From assembly GCF_024128855.1 (NCBI RefSeq), contig NZ_JAMYDV010000009.1, positions 62,001 through 126,000 of the forward strand: a stretch of 64,000 bases of DNA, written 5' to 3'. The notes below the pieces were generated by a model that saw nothing but the letters and a program-made list of their open reading frames with translations, was not told the origin of the DNA and made no database searches. The translations under genes were made by a program, and so were the position numbers. This DNA comes from Rhodovulum tesquicola. GTDB taxonomy: Bacteria > Pseudomonadota > Alphaproteobacteria > Rhodobacterales > Rhodobacteraceae. Shown here piece after piece: positions 16,523 to 25,358 of the stretch (the stretch's first letter is position 1; every line of letters starts with the position of its first letter).

Positions 16523-19102
16523 ATGACCGAGCCGAAAACGCCCCAAGGCGATGCCCTGAACGCGCTGCGCTGGCCGCTGCGTCTGACGCGGGCGGGCATG
16601 GTGGCCGAACGGCTGACCCGAGCCTTCTGGCCGCTCGCGAGCCTTTTGCTGGCGCTGGCGGCGGTGCTGTCCTTCGGCCTGCACGACATGGTCTCGCGCG
16701 GCTGGGCGCTGGTCGTGCTGGCGCTGGCGGCTGTCGCGATGGTGGTGGCCTTCGGCCTTGGTGTGCGCAGCTTTCGCTGGCCCTCGCGCGCCGAGGCGCT
16801 GGACCGGCTGGACCGCACATTGCCGGGCCGCCCGATCACGGCGCTGCGCGACCATCAGGCGGTGGGCGCGGGCGATGCGGCCTCCGAAGCCGTCTGGCGC
16901 GCCCATGTCGCGCGCATGGCAGACCGCGCGCGGGCGGCGCGGGCGGTTTCACCCGACCTTCGCGTGGCATCGCGCGATCCCTATGCGCTGCGCTATGTGG
17001 CGCTGACGGCGTTTGTGGTGGCGCTGGCCTTCGGCTCGCTCTGGCGGGTGGCAAGCGTGGGCGATCTGGCCAGCGATGGCGGCGCGGCATTGGCGGCCGG
17101 GCCGACCTGGGAAGGCTGGATCGAACCGCCCGCCCATACCGCCAAGCCCAGCCTTTACCTGAACGAGATCCGCGCCGAGACGCTGAGCGTGCCGCATGGC
17201 AGCCGAGTGATGCTGCGGCTTTATGGCGAGGTCGGCGCGCTGACGCTGCGCGAAACCGTCTCGGCCCGGCCGGTCGAGGGCAGCGCGCCCCAGGGCGCGG
17301 ATGCGATGGCGCAAAGCTTCGAGATGGTCCGCCCCGGCGAGGTCGCGATCGAGGGGCCGGGCGGGCGAAGCTGGCAGATCGTGCTGACCCCCGACACCCC
17401 CCCCGCGATCGAGGCGGACGGCCCGCCCGAGGTGCAGGCCAACGGGCAGATGGCGCAGGGTTTCACGGCGCGCGACGATTACGGCGTGGTGGCGGGACGC
17501 GCGGTGGTGAGGCTGGATGCGGGGGCCGTGGACCGCCGCTATGGCCTGCTGCCCGAGCCCGACCCGCGCGAACCGCTGGTGCTGGATCTGCCGATGACGA
17601 TCACCGGCGACCGGCGCGACTTTTCCGAAACGCTGATCGAGAACCTGTCGCAGCACCCCTGGGCCGGGCTGCCGGTTCAGATGGTGCTGATCGCGCAGGA
17701 TGCGCTGGGTCAGGAAGGAACCAGCCCGCCCGTGGCGATGATGCTGCCCGGGCGGCGCTTCTTCGATCCGCTGGCGCGCGCGGTGGTGGAACAGCGGCGC
17801 GACCTGCTCTGGACGCGCACGAATGGCGCACAGGTGGCGCGGATGCTGCGCGCGGTCAGCCATGAACCGGACGGGCTGTTTCGCACCGAACGGGCCTATC
17901 TGATGCTGCGCGTGGCGATAAGGCGACTGGAGGCCGGGGTTGCCGCCGGTCTGAGTGCCGAGATCCAGGACGAGATCGCCGCCGCGCTGTGGGATATCGC
18001 CGTGCTGATCGAGGAGGGCGACCTGTCGGATGCGGCCGAACGGCTGCGCCGGGCGCAGGAACGCCTGTCCGAGGCGATGCGCGAGGGCGCGAGCAACGAG
18101 GAAATCGCCGAACTGATGCGCGAATTGCGCGAGGCGATGCAGGATTACATGCGCCAGCTTGCCCAGCAGCAATCCCAGGACGGCCAGCAACAGGCGCAGA
18201 ACCAGCAGGACATGCAGGAGATCACCGGCGACCAGTTGGAACAGATGCTGGAGCGGTTGCAGCAACTGATGGAAGAAGGCCGGATGGACGAGGCGCAGCA
18301 GCTTCTGGAAATGCTGCGCCAGATGATGGAGAACATGCAGATCACCCAAGGTCAGGGCGGCCAGCAAAGCCCCGGCCAGCAGGCGATGGAGGGTCTGGCC
18401 GAGACCCTGCGCCAGCAACAGGGCCTGAGCGACGAGTCGTTCCGGGGGCTTCAGGACCAGTTCAACCCCGGCCAGCAGGGTCAGCAGGGCGACGGCCAGC
18501 AGGGGCAGGGGCAGGACGGCCAGGGGCAGCAATTCGGCGAGGGTCAGGGGCAAGGCCAGGGTCAGGGCCAGCAGCCCGGCGCAGGCGGGGACGGGGGCGA
18601 TCTGGGCCAGCAGCTTGCCGACCGCCAGCGCGCGCTGCAACGCGAACTGGACCGCCAGCGCGAGGGGTTGCCGGGCTTGGGCGGCTCGCCCGAGGGCGAG
18701 GCGGCGCGCGAGGCGCTGGACCGCGCAGGCCGGGCGATGGGCGAGGCCGAGGATGCGCTGCGCGGCGACGATCTGGCCGGCGCGCTGGACAGCCAGGCCG
18801 AGGCGATGGAGGCGCTGCGCGAGGGCATGCGCAATCTGGGCGAGGCGCTGGCGCAGAACCAGCAGCCGGGCCAGCAGGGCGAGGGAATGGGCCAGGCGCA
18901 GGCCGGTGGCGACCGCCGCGACCCGCTGGGCCGCGACCAGAGCACGATGGGCCGGGTCGGCACGGAACAGGAGATGCTGCGCGGCGAGGATGTGCAGGGG
19001 CGCGCGCGGGAATTGCTGGACGAGATCCGCCGCCGCTCGGGCGAACAGGAACGGCCCGAGATCGAACTGGACTATCTGCGGCGGCTGCTGGACCGGTTCT
19101 GA
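16523..19102 (+). CDS. TIGR02302 (DUF4175) membrane protein with Gln-rich tail
   Basis: 859 residues from ATG 16523 (preceded by GGGA). Two or three membrane helices lie near 35-75 and 150-175, followed by a large periplasmic part with Ig-like sheets (WIEPPAHTAKPSLYL, FTARDDYGVV). The C-terminal third is helical and strikingly Gln/Gly-rich (about residues 540-705), with runs such as QQQSQDGQQQAQNQQ and repeated GQGQ steps, then a charged helical tail. It matches the alphaproteobacterial family TIGR02302. Function is unknown; position after lysA is conserved in relatives. An in-frame ATG 45 bases upstream is a less likely start. Confidence 0.85.
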   Translation: MTEPKTPQGDALNALRWPLRLTRAGMVAERLTRAFWPLASLLLALAAVLSFGLHDMVSRGWALVVLALAAVAMVVAFGLGVRSFRWPSRAEALDRLDRTLPGRPITALRDHQAVGAGDAASEAVWRAHVARMADRARAARAVSPDLRVASRDPYALRYVALTAFVVALAFGSLWRVASVGDLASDGGAALAAGPTWEGWIEPPAHTAKPSLYLNEIRAETLSVPHGSRVMLRLYGEVGALTLRETVSARPVEGSAPQGADAMAQSFEMVRPGEVAIEGPGGRSWQIVLTPDTPPAIEADGPPEVQANGQMAQGFTARDDYGVVAGRAVVRLDAGAVDRRYGLLPEPDPREPLVLDLPMTITGDRRDFSETLIENLSQHPWAGLPVQMVLIAQDALGQEGTSPPVAMMLPGRRFFDPLARAVVEQRRDLLWTRTNGAQVARMLRAVSHEPDGLFRTERAYLMLRVAIRRLEAGVAAGLSAEIQDEIAAALWDIAVLIEEGDLSDAAERLRRAQERLSEAMREGASNEEIAELMRELREAMQDYMRQLAQQQSQDGQQQAQNQQDMQEITGDQLEQMLERLQQLMEEGRMDEAQQLLEMLRQMMENMQITQGQGGQQSPGQQAMEGLAETLRQQQGLSDESFRGLQDQFNPGQQGQQGDGQQGQGQDGQGQQFGEGQGQGQGQGQQPGAGGDGGDLGQQLADRQRALQRELDRQREGLPGLGGSPEGEAAREALDRAGRAMGEAEDALRGDDLAGALDSQAEAMEALREGMRNLGEALAQNQQPGQQGEGMGQAQAGGDRRDPLGRDQSTMGRVGTEQEMLRGEDVQGRARELLDEIRRRSGEQERPEIELDYLRRLLDRF

Positions 19103-19120
19103 TTCCGCCCGGTCGCGGCG

Positions 19121-19855
19121 TCAGCCATCTACCGATCGCGGTAGCAGGGCACGCAGCCAGAGCCGAAGACCGTCGATGGCCCCCACATAGCCTGCCATCG
19201 GCGCGTCCAGCGCGGGATGCAGTTCGGCGATCTGGGGCGCCAGGAGATAGGCCCCCACCGCCAGCGCCGCGACCAGCACGACAAGCGCAAAGCCCAGCCG
19301 GAATCCGCTGCGCCGGGCGGTCTCCTCGGCCTCGGCGGTGATGATGCTGTCGGCGCCACGGTCGGAACTGGCGTCGAGACTGGCATTGATCTCGGCCAGA
19401 TCGGGCAACTGGTCGCGGCGGGTTGCGGGTTCGGGTTCCGGCGTGGGCCGGGCGGGGGCGGCGGGTTCTGCAACGGGCGAGGGGCTGCGCGGCGGGGCGC
19501 TGTCGAGGCCCAGATCGGGCTGGGCGGCGAAGGTGTCGGCCGCGGCCTCCTGCGCGCGCGCGCGCTGTTCGCGCGCGGCCTCTTCCTGCAGGATGTCGAG
19601 CACCGAGGCGTCCAGCGCGCGGCGCGCGGCGGAAGCCGGGGCCGGTTCGGACTCGGGCAGCGGCGGCGGGGCCGTGGTCTCGCCATGCCAGCCGATATCC
19701 TCGGCCTCGGGCACGCGCCTTGCGGCATCCGCTCCGGCCGGACGCTGGAACCAGGTATGGCCGCAATTCGAGCATTGCACATCGCGCCCCTCGTCGGGGA
19801 TCACGGCGGCATCGACCTCGTACTGGGCGTTGCAGTTCGGGCAAATCAGTCGCAT
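19121..19855 (-). CDS. Zinc-ribbon (MJ0042-type) membrane protein
   Basis: 244 residues. It opens with a zinc ribbon, ICPNC (C5, C8) and CSNCGHTWF (C28, C31), typical of the MJ0042 motif family. A long Pro/Ala/Glu-rich linker (about 40-175) follows, then one membrane helix (~180-203, FALVVLVAALAVGAYLLA). In alphaproteobacteria such proteins lie beside ftsE, as here (divergent, 163 bases apart). It probably binds zinc in the cytoplasm and sits in the inner membrane; its role is unknown. ATG 19855 is chosen because the ribbon begins immediately after it. Confidence 0.85.
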   Translation of the reverse strand: MRLICPNCNAQYEVDAAVIPDEGRDVQCSNCGHTWFQRPAGADAARRVPEAEDIGWHGETTAPPPLPESEPAPASAARRALDASVLDILQEEAAREQRARAQEAAADTFAAQPDLGLDSAPPRSPSPVAEPAAPARPTPEPEPATRRDQLPDLAEINASLDASSDRGADSIITAEAEETARRSGFRLGFALVVLVAALAVGAYLLAPQIAELHPALDAPMAGYVGAIDGLRLWLRALLPRSVDG

Positions 19856-20018
19856 TCCGCACCCTGCCTCGACCCGTCCATGGGACGGACCCTGCCTGTC
19901 GTTTTGCGGCATGTTGTATCAGCCCCGGTGGAAATTCAAAGCCTTTGCGGGCACAGGCGATTGAAACCGGGCCGGGGCTCGGGCAATAGGGTGGCCGGAT
20001 GAGCGGCGGAGCGGACCC

Positions 20019-20696
20019 GTGATCGAGCTGGAAGACGTGTCCCACAGCTATTGCGGAGCCCAGCTCCTGTCGGGCATATCGCTGCGGTTGCAGCCCGGAT
20101 CCTTCCATTTCCTGACCGGCCCCTCGGGCGCGGGCAAGACGACGCTGCTGAAACTGTGCTATGCCGAATTGCGGCCCACACGCGGAAGGGTGCGCCTTTT
20201 TGGCGCAGAGCTCGCCGGGATGGACCGCGACGCGGTGGCGCGCACGCGGCGCCGGATCGGGGTGGTGCATCAGGATTGCCAGTTTCTGGACCACCTGCCG
20301 CTGGCCGAGAATGTCAGCCTGCCGTTGCTGGTGGCCGGGCGCGACGTGGCGGCCGAGGCGGAGAACCTGCGCGAATTGCTGGCCTGGGTCGGCCTGCAGG
20401 CGCAGACCGACGCGCTGCCGCCGCAACTCTCGGGTGGCGAGCGTCAGCGCGCGGCGCTTGCCCGCGCGGTCATCATGGATCCCGACGTGATCCTGGCCGA
20501 CGAGCCAACCGGCAATGTCGACTGGGAAATGTCCTTGCGCATCCTGCAATTGCTGGTCGAACTGAACCGCATGGGCAAGGCGATCCTGGTGGCGACGCAT
20601 GATCTGAACCTGATCCGCGCGGCCAAGGCGCAGGTCGCGGCGCGCGTGTTGCGGATCAAGGAGCAGCAATTGCAGCAGGCGGGGGCGGAACTGTGA
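20019..20696 (+). CDS. ftsE: Cell division ATP-binding protein FtsE
   Basis: 225 residues, GTG start. Walker A is GPSGAGKTTL (34-43), the ABC signature LSGGERQRAALARA, Walker B VILADEPTGN, and the H-loop is in LVATHDLN. FtsE partners FtsX at the division site to control periplasmic peptidoglycan hydrolases. FtsX follows with a GTGA overlap. The GTG is chosen because MIELEDVSHSY is the canonical FtsE start and the nearby ATG at 19999 is out of frame. Confidence 0.95.
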   Translation: MIELEDVSHSYCGAQLLSGISLRLQPGSFHFLTGPSGAGKTTLLKLCYAELRPTRGRVRLFGAELAGMDRDAVARTRRRIGVVHQDCQFLDHLPLAENVSLPLLVAGRDVAAEAENLRELLAWVGLQAQTDALPPQLSGGERQRAALARAVIMDPDVILADEPTGNVDWEMSLRILQLLVELNRMGKAILVATHDLNLIRAAKAQVAARVLRIKEQQLQQAGAEL

Positions 20697-21595
20697 GGCG
20701 GCTGGCCCCACTGGCCGCGCTGCTGGCCGGCGACGCGCGCGCCGACCGGGTGGTGCCGCCTTCGGGCTTCACCGCACAACTGACCCGCTTCACGGCCGGG
20801 GCCATGGCCTTCCTGACCGTTTTTGCGCTGGCATTGTCGCTGGCGGCGGGACGTCTGGCGGACCATTGGGACGAGGCGCTGGCACGCACGGCGACCGTGC
20901 GGCTGTCCGCAGCCGAGGGCCAGATGGCCGCCCAGACCGAGGCCATACTGGAGGTGCTGCGCACCACGCCAGGTGTCGCCGCAGCCCGGGCGATCACCGA
21001 CGAGGAACAGCGCGCCCTGCTGGAGCCCTGGTTCGGCCCCGACCTGCCGGTGGATACCCTGCCCCTGCCCCGGCTGATCGAGGTGACCGAGACCGAGGCG
21101 GGCATGGATGCGGAGGCGCTGCGGTTCCGGCTGGCGGGCGAGGCGCCGGGTGCGGTGCTGGACGATCACAGCCGCTGGCGGCGCCCGCTGATCGAGGCGG
21201 CGGGGCGGCTGCGGCTCCTGGGCTGGCTGGCGATCGGACTGATCGGGGCGGCGATGGCGGCGATGATCGCGCTGTCTGCCCATGCCGCCCTCGCCGCCAA
21301 TGCCCGGGTGATCGCGGTGCTGCGGCTGGTGGGTGCCCGTGACGCCTTCATCGCGCGCGCCTTCGTACGCCGCTTCACCCGCCGGGCGCTGGAGGGGGCC
21401 GCCGCCGGAATGGCGCTGGGGATGCTCGCGGTGGCGCTGCTGCCGCGGGCCGATGCGGCGGCGGGGGTGCTGGCGGGTCTCGGCTTCCGCGGCACCGACT
21501 GGCTGGTGCCGCTGCTTTTGCCGCCCATCTCCGCCGCCGTGGCCCTCGCCGCCACGCGCATAACGGCGATGCGGGTTCTGAAAGGGATCACCTAG
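20693..21595 (+). CDS. ftsX: Cell division membrane protein FtsX
   Basis: 300 residues, GTG start overlapping the ftsE stop. One membrane helix lies near 35-55 and three more between about 175 and 295, with a periplasmic domain in between (containing DEEQRALLEPWFG and LPLPRLIEV), the layout of FtsX permeases. The last helices end in AATRITAMRVLKGI. With FtsE it transmits ATP hydrolysis to cell-wall hydrolases. The acyltransferase gene starts one base after its stop. Confidence 0.9.
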   Translation: MRRLAPLAALLAGDARADRVVPPSGFTAQLTRFTAGAMAFLTVFALALSLAAGRLADHWDEALARTATVRLSAAEGQMAAQTEAILEVLRTTPGVAAARAITDEEQRALLEPWFGPDLPVDTLPLPRLIEVTETEAGMDAEALRFRLAGEAPGAVLDDHSRWRRPLIEAAGRLRLLGWLAIGLIGAAMAAMIALSAHAALAANARVIAVLRLVGARDAFIARAFVRRFTRRALEGAAAGMALGMLAVALLPRADAAAGVLAGLGFRGTDWLVPLLLPPISAAVALAATRITAMRVLKGIT

Positions 21596-21596
21596 G

Positions 21597-22331
21597 ATGC
21601 GCCATTCCGTGCAATATCTGCGCTCGCTGGTCTTTGTCGGGCAGATGTATCTGGCGATGCCGGTATTTGGGCTGATCTACATGTTGCCAACGCTGGTCTC
21701 GCGCAGATTTGCCTTTCACGCGATCCACCATTATGCCCGCTGGGTGCGCTGGACCGCGCGCTGGATGGTCGGCCTGCGGTCCGAGGTGCGCGGCAAGGTG
21801 CCGGTGGACGAGGTGCTGATCGCCTCCAAGCACCAGTCGTTTTTCGACATCCTGCTGCTGGTCAGCGCGGTGCCGCGGCCGCGCTTCATCATGAAGCAAT
21901 CGCTGAAATGGGCGCCGATCCTGGGATGGTACGCGATGCGCATCGGCTGCGTGCCGGTCGACCGGGGCAAGCGCGGCCAGGCGATCGCCCAGATGGTCGA
22001 GGCTGTGGCGAACGGGCGGCACGCGCCCGGCCAGCTCATCATCTATCCGCAGGGCACCCGGGTCGCGCCGGGCGTGAATCGCCCCTACAAGGTGGGGGCC
22101 GGAGTGCTGTATCAGCAGTTCGGCCATGATTGCGTGCCCGCCGCGACGAATGTCGGCGTGTTCTGGCCGCGCACCGGCATCTACCGCAAGCCCGGCCTGG
22201 CCGTGGTTGAGTTCCTGCCGCGGATCCCGGCGGGCAAGCCGGTGGATATCTTCATGGCCGAGTTGCAGAGCTCGGTCGAGACCGCCTCGGACCGACTGAT
22301 GCACGAGGCGGGGTTCCGACCGGAGGACTGA
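21597..22331 (+). CDS. 1-acyl-sn-glycerol-3-phosphate acyltransferase (PlsC family)
   Basis: 244 residues with the HX4D catalytic motif at H79-D84 (SKHQSFFDILL), the substrate motif near 100 (MKQSLKWAPILGWY, then PVDRGKRG), and YPQGTRVAPG as the phosphate-binding block III. An N-terminal hydrophobic segment (~8-32) anchors it. It should acylate lysophosphatidic acid in phospholipid synthesis. The start is one base after the ftsX stop, so it is in the ftsEX operon. Only 6 bases separate its stop from that of the convergent DUF4177 gene. Confidence 0.92.
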   Translation: MRHSVQYLRSLVFVGQMYLAMPVFGLIYMLPTLVSRRFAFHAIHHYARWVRWTARWMVGLRSEVRGKVPVDEVLIASKHQSFFDILLLVSAVPRPRFIMKQSLKWAPILGWYAMRIGCVPVDRGKRGQAIAQMVEAVANGRHAPGQLIIYPQGTRVAPGVNRPYKVGAGVLYQQFGHDCVPAATNVGVFWPRTGIYRKPGLAVVEFLPRIPAGKPVDIFMAELQSSVETASDRLMHEAGFRPED

Positions 22332-22337
22332 TCCCCG

Positions 22338-22736
22338 CTATTCGGCGGCGGTGGCATGCGCCGGCATCGGGTCGAGCACCGGGCGCAGCTTGCGCACATT
22401 GCGCGGGCTGCCGGCGGTGCTGACCCGGCGCGGCTGCACCGTGATCTCCATCGGGTCGTCATAGCGCGGCGCGCCGCGCTCGGAAGCCGCCATCCGGTCG
22501 AGCCGGGAGTCGCGGGCGCGGCGGAACACCAGCACATGGCGGTCGGCACGGCGGGAAAGGGGCCAGCGCCCGACCCGACAGGGCACCGTCTCGGCGCCCG
22601 CGAAATCCCAGCCGCCCGCGCCCATCTCGTTCATGATCTCGGTCAGCGCCGCGGAAAACGCTTGGTCCCCGCGCAACGCACCGCTGCGGCCCACCCGGCC
22701 CGGCGCCGGCAATACGGCGAACTCGAATTGCTGCAT
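22338..22736 (-). CDS. DUF4177 domain protein
   Basis: 132 residues. The first ~70 match DUF4177 (MQQFEFAVLPAP at the start, ALTEIMNEMGAGGWDFAGAETVP, then RHVLVFRR). The C-terminal half is basic and Pro/Arg-rich without a known domain. It lies 138 bases downstream of accA on the same strand. The function is unknown; the domain is often found in small cytoplasmic proteins. Confidence 0.75.
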   Translation of the reverse strand: MQQFEFAVLPAPGRVGRSGALRGDQAFSAALTEIMNEMGAGGWDFAGAETVPCRVGRWPLSRRADRHVLVFRRARDSRLDRMAASERGAPRYDDPMEITVQPRRVSTAGSPRNVRKLRPVLDPMPAHATAAE

Positions 22737-22874
22737 GGCAAATACCCCCTTCTACAGGGGCGATGTGACCCGAACGAGGTCAGGGCCGCAAGCCGCATGA
22801 CGGCAACGTGGCGGCAAAACTGTGTCCACAATATGGCAACCACCGCCACAATTGCGGCGACAGCGCAGCGCGCC

Positions 22875-23834
22875 TCAGGCGGCAAGCCCCTTCGAACCCA
22901 TGTCGAGGAACTTTCGCCGCCGCTCTGAAATCAGCGCGGCACGGTCCAGACCGTCGAGCTCCTTGAGCATCACGCGCAGGTTGCGCCCGACCGCCTCGAT
23001 CGTCTGCTCGCGCCCGCGCTGGGCGCCACCCAGGGGTTCGGCGATGATCCGGTCGATCACGCCCAGCTTCAGCAGATCCTGCGCGGTCAGGCGCAGCGCC
23101 TCGGCCGCCTCACGCATCTTCTCGGCATCCTTCCACAGGATCGAGGCGCAGCCCTCGGGCGAGATCACCGAATAGACCGAATGTTCCAGCATCGCGACGC
23201 GATTGGCCGTGGCGAACGCGACCGCGCCGCCCGATCCGCCCTCGCCGATGATGACGCTGAGAAGCGGCACGCCGATCTGCAGGCATTTCTCGGTCGCCCG
23301 CGCGATCGCCTCGGACTGGCCGCGCTCCTCGGCGCCCTTGCCGGGATAGGCGCCGGGCGTGTCCACCAGCGTGATCACCGGCATGCGGAAACGGTCGGCC
23401 ATGTCCATCAGGCGGACCGCCTTGCGATAGCCCTCCGGCCGGGCCATGCCGAAATTGCGCTCGAGCCGGGTCTTGGTGTCGAACCCCTTCTCATGCCCGA
23501 TCACCACCACAGGGCGGTCGTCGAACCGCGCGATGCCGCCCATCACCGCATTGTCCTCGGCAAAGTTCCGGTCGCCCGCCAGCGGCGTGTATTCGGCGAA
23601 CAGCGCCTCGATATAGTCCCTGCAATGCGGCCGATCCGGGTGGCGCGCCACCTGGCATTTCCGCCAGGGCGTCAGGTTCTTGTAAAGGTCCTGCAACAGC
23701 GTGGCGGCCTTGCGGTCGAGCGCAGCCGCCTCCTGCTCGACATCCATCTCTGCATTGGCCCGGGCCATCGCCCGCAATTCCTCGGCCTTGCCCTCGATCT
23801 CGGCCAGCGGCTTTTCGAATTCGAGATAGTTCAT
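22875..23834 (-). CDS. accA: Acetyl-CoA carboxylase carboxyltransferase, alpha subunit
   Basis: 319 residues, start at ATG 23834 with an AGAGGGG site. With AccD it transfers carboxyl from biotin to acetyl-CoA, giving malonyl-CoA for fatty-acid synthesis. Characteristic blocks are [20 protein letters not shown] at the N-terminus, [45 protein letters not shown] and [18 protein letters not shown] with the oxyanion-hole glycines. Length is normal. The accD gene is not in the window. Confidence 0.97.
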   Translation of the reverse strand: MNYLEFEKPLAEIEGKAEELRAMARANAEMDVEQEAAALDRKAATLLQDLYKNLTPWRKCQVARHPDRPHCRDYIEALFAEYTPLAGDRNFAEDNAVMGGIARFDDRPVVVIGHEKGFDTKTRLERNFGMARPEGYRKAVRLMDMADRFRMPVITLVDTPGAYPGKGAEERGQSEAIARATEKCLQIGVPLLSVIIGEGGSGGAVAFATANRVAMLEHSVYSVISPEGCASILWKDAEKMREAAEALRLTAQDLLKLGVIDRIIAEPLGGAQRGREQTIEAVGRNLRVMLKELDGLDRAALISERRRKFLDMGSKGLAA

Positions 23835-23934
23835 CGACGGCCCCTCTTGTCGCTGGCGGCTATATGACCGTCGCCAGCGGCATTTGCAACATGACAGCAG
23901 GCCGCTCCGGCCGCCACCCTGCCCCGGCCCTTCT

Positions 23935-24057
23935 GTTTCTTCTTGGCCAAAATACCCATGCCGCCCCCTCCACCCCCTCCCCCCGGTCCGGGGCGGGGAA
24001 AGGCAGGGGGTCCGGGGGGCGGCAGCCCCCCGGCGGGGCGGCTTGCGCAAGCAAGCC
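23935..24057 (+). repeat. Dispersed repeat, copy 2 (divergent, long form)
   Basis: TTTCTTCTTGGCCAAAATACCC at 23936-23957 matches the family core. A C/G-rich block follows, then the hairpin GGGGGGC-GGCA-GCCCCCC (24014-24031) and a second one, GGCTTGC-GCAA-GCAAGCC (24040-24057), with a GNRA-type tetraloop. It lies between accA and cysK. Unlike most copies its leading motif does not follow a stop codon on the same strand; its hairpins are 15 bases past the cysK stop on the minus strand. Confidence 0.55.
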
Positions 24058-24071
24058 GAAACCGGAAAGCC

Positions 24072-25154
24072 TCAGCCCAGCCGGAAGCCCGGCGTCGAGG
24101 CGGAAATCGCGCGTTCCTCCTCGTCCATCTCCTCGGAGATCGTCTCGAACAGCGGCGTCGACAGGTAGCGCTCGCCGGTATCGGGCAGCATCGCCAGGAT
24201 CACCGATCCCGGTTCCGCGCCTTCGGCCACCTCCAGGGCGACCGCGAAACTCGCTCCGCCCGAGATGCCGGTCAGGATGCCTTCCTTGCGCGCAAGCTCC
24301 TGCGCCCGGCGGATGGCGTCCGGCCCGGTCACCGGCACCAGCTCGTCGTAGAACCCCTTGTCGATGGCCTCCTGCAGCACCAGCGGGATGAAATCGGGCG
24401 TCCAGCCCTGGATCGGATGCGGCTCGAAGGCGGGGTGACTGGCCTCGGGCTCGCCTTCCGCGTTGCGCGCCTGCCCCTGCCCCGAGCCGATCAGCCCGGC
24501 ATTGGCGGGCTCGCTCAGGATGATCCGGGTCTCGGGCCGTTCGCGGCGCAGCACCCGGCCCAGCCCCGTCACCGTGCCGCCCGTGCCATAGCCCGTGACG
24601 ACGTAATCCAGCCGCTGCCCGGCGAAATCGGCCAGGATCTCGCGCGCGGTCGTCGCCTCGTGGATATCGGCATTGGCCCCGGTCTCGAACTGGTGGGCCA
24701 GGAACCAGCCATTCGCCGCGGCCAGTTCCTGCGCCTTGCGGACCATGCCCATCGCCTTGTCGGCCCGGGGCGTCAGCACCACCTTGGCGCCCAGCATCCG
24801 CATCAGCCGGCGGCGTTCGACCGAAAAGCTTTCGGCCATGGTGATGACCAGCGGATAGCCCTTGGCCGCGCAGACCATGGCCAGCCCGATGCCGGTATTT
24901 CCGCTGGTCGCCTCGACCACCGTCTGGCCGGGTTTCAGCGCGCCGGACCGCTCGGCCGCCTCGATGATGTTCACCGCCAGCCGGTCCTTGACCGAGGCGC
25001 CGGGGTTGAACGCCTCGGCCTTGACGTAGATCGTCACGTCCTTCGGACCCAGATTGTTGATGCGGATCGCGGGCGTGTCCCCGATCGTGTCGAGCACGCT
25101 GTCGAACAGCCGCCCGCGCCCTGCGGTGGTCCGGATGTCGGCATGATCGGCCAT
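24072..25154 (-). CDS. cysK: Cysteine synthase A
   Basis: 360 residues, making cysteine from O-acetylserine and sulfide with pyridoxal phosphate. The cofactor lysine is K57 in NPGASVKDRLA; TSGNTGIGLAMV, GTGGTVTG and GISGGAS bind cofactor and substrate. It is longer than the E. coli enzyme (about 323) because of an N-terminal ~15-residue lead and a C-terminal tail (EEMDEEERAISAST), as usual in Rhodobacterales. The ATG at 25154 has a GGGAGAG site. It stands alone between mcl1 and accA. Confidence 0.93.
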   Translation of the reverse strand: MADHADIRTTAGRGRLFDSVLDTIGDTPAIRINNLGPKDVTIYVKAEAFNPGASVKDRLAVNIIEAAERSGALKPGQTVVEATSGNTGIGLAMVCAAKGYPLVITMAESFSVERRRLMRMLGAKVVLTPRADKAMGMVRKAQELAAANGWFLAHQFETGANADIHEATTAREILADFAGQRLDYVVTGYGTGGTVTGLGRVLRRERPETRIILSEPANAGLIGSGQGQARNAEGEPEASHPAFEPHPIQGWTPDFIPLVLQEAIDKGFYDELVPVTGPDAIRRAQELARKEGILTGISGGASFAVALEVAEGAEPGSVILAMLPDTGERYLSTPLFETISEEMDEEERAISASTPGFRLG

Positions 25155-25312
25155 TGGTCTCTCCCTGTCTGGTGTCGCGGATCGGCGCGACCATAGCAGA
25201 ACGGGCGGCGGGCGCACGGGGGGCGGGCCATGCGGGCGGCAAAAGGGAGGCTGTCGGCCCCTGCCCCGCGCGGGCCGGACGGCGTTCCGCCGGGGCCGGG
25301 GCGGACAGGAAA

Positions 25313-25332
25313 ACGGGGCCTTGCGGCCCCGT
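25313..25332 (-). terminator. Factor-independent terminator of the malyl-CoA lyase gene
   Basis: On the minus strand ACGGGGCC-GCAA-GGCCCCGT forms an 8-bp stem with a GCAA tetraloop, followed by TTTTCC, 26 bases after the stop at 25359. Confidence 0.75.
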
Positions 25333-25358
25333 CTCGTGGTCCCGGCGTTCGCGCGGCG

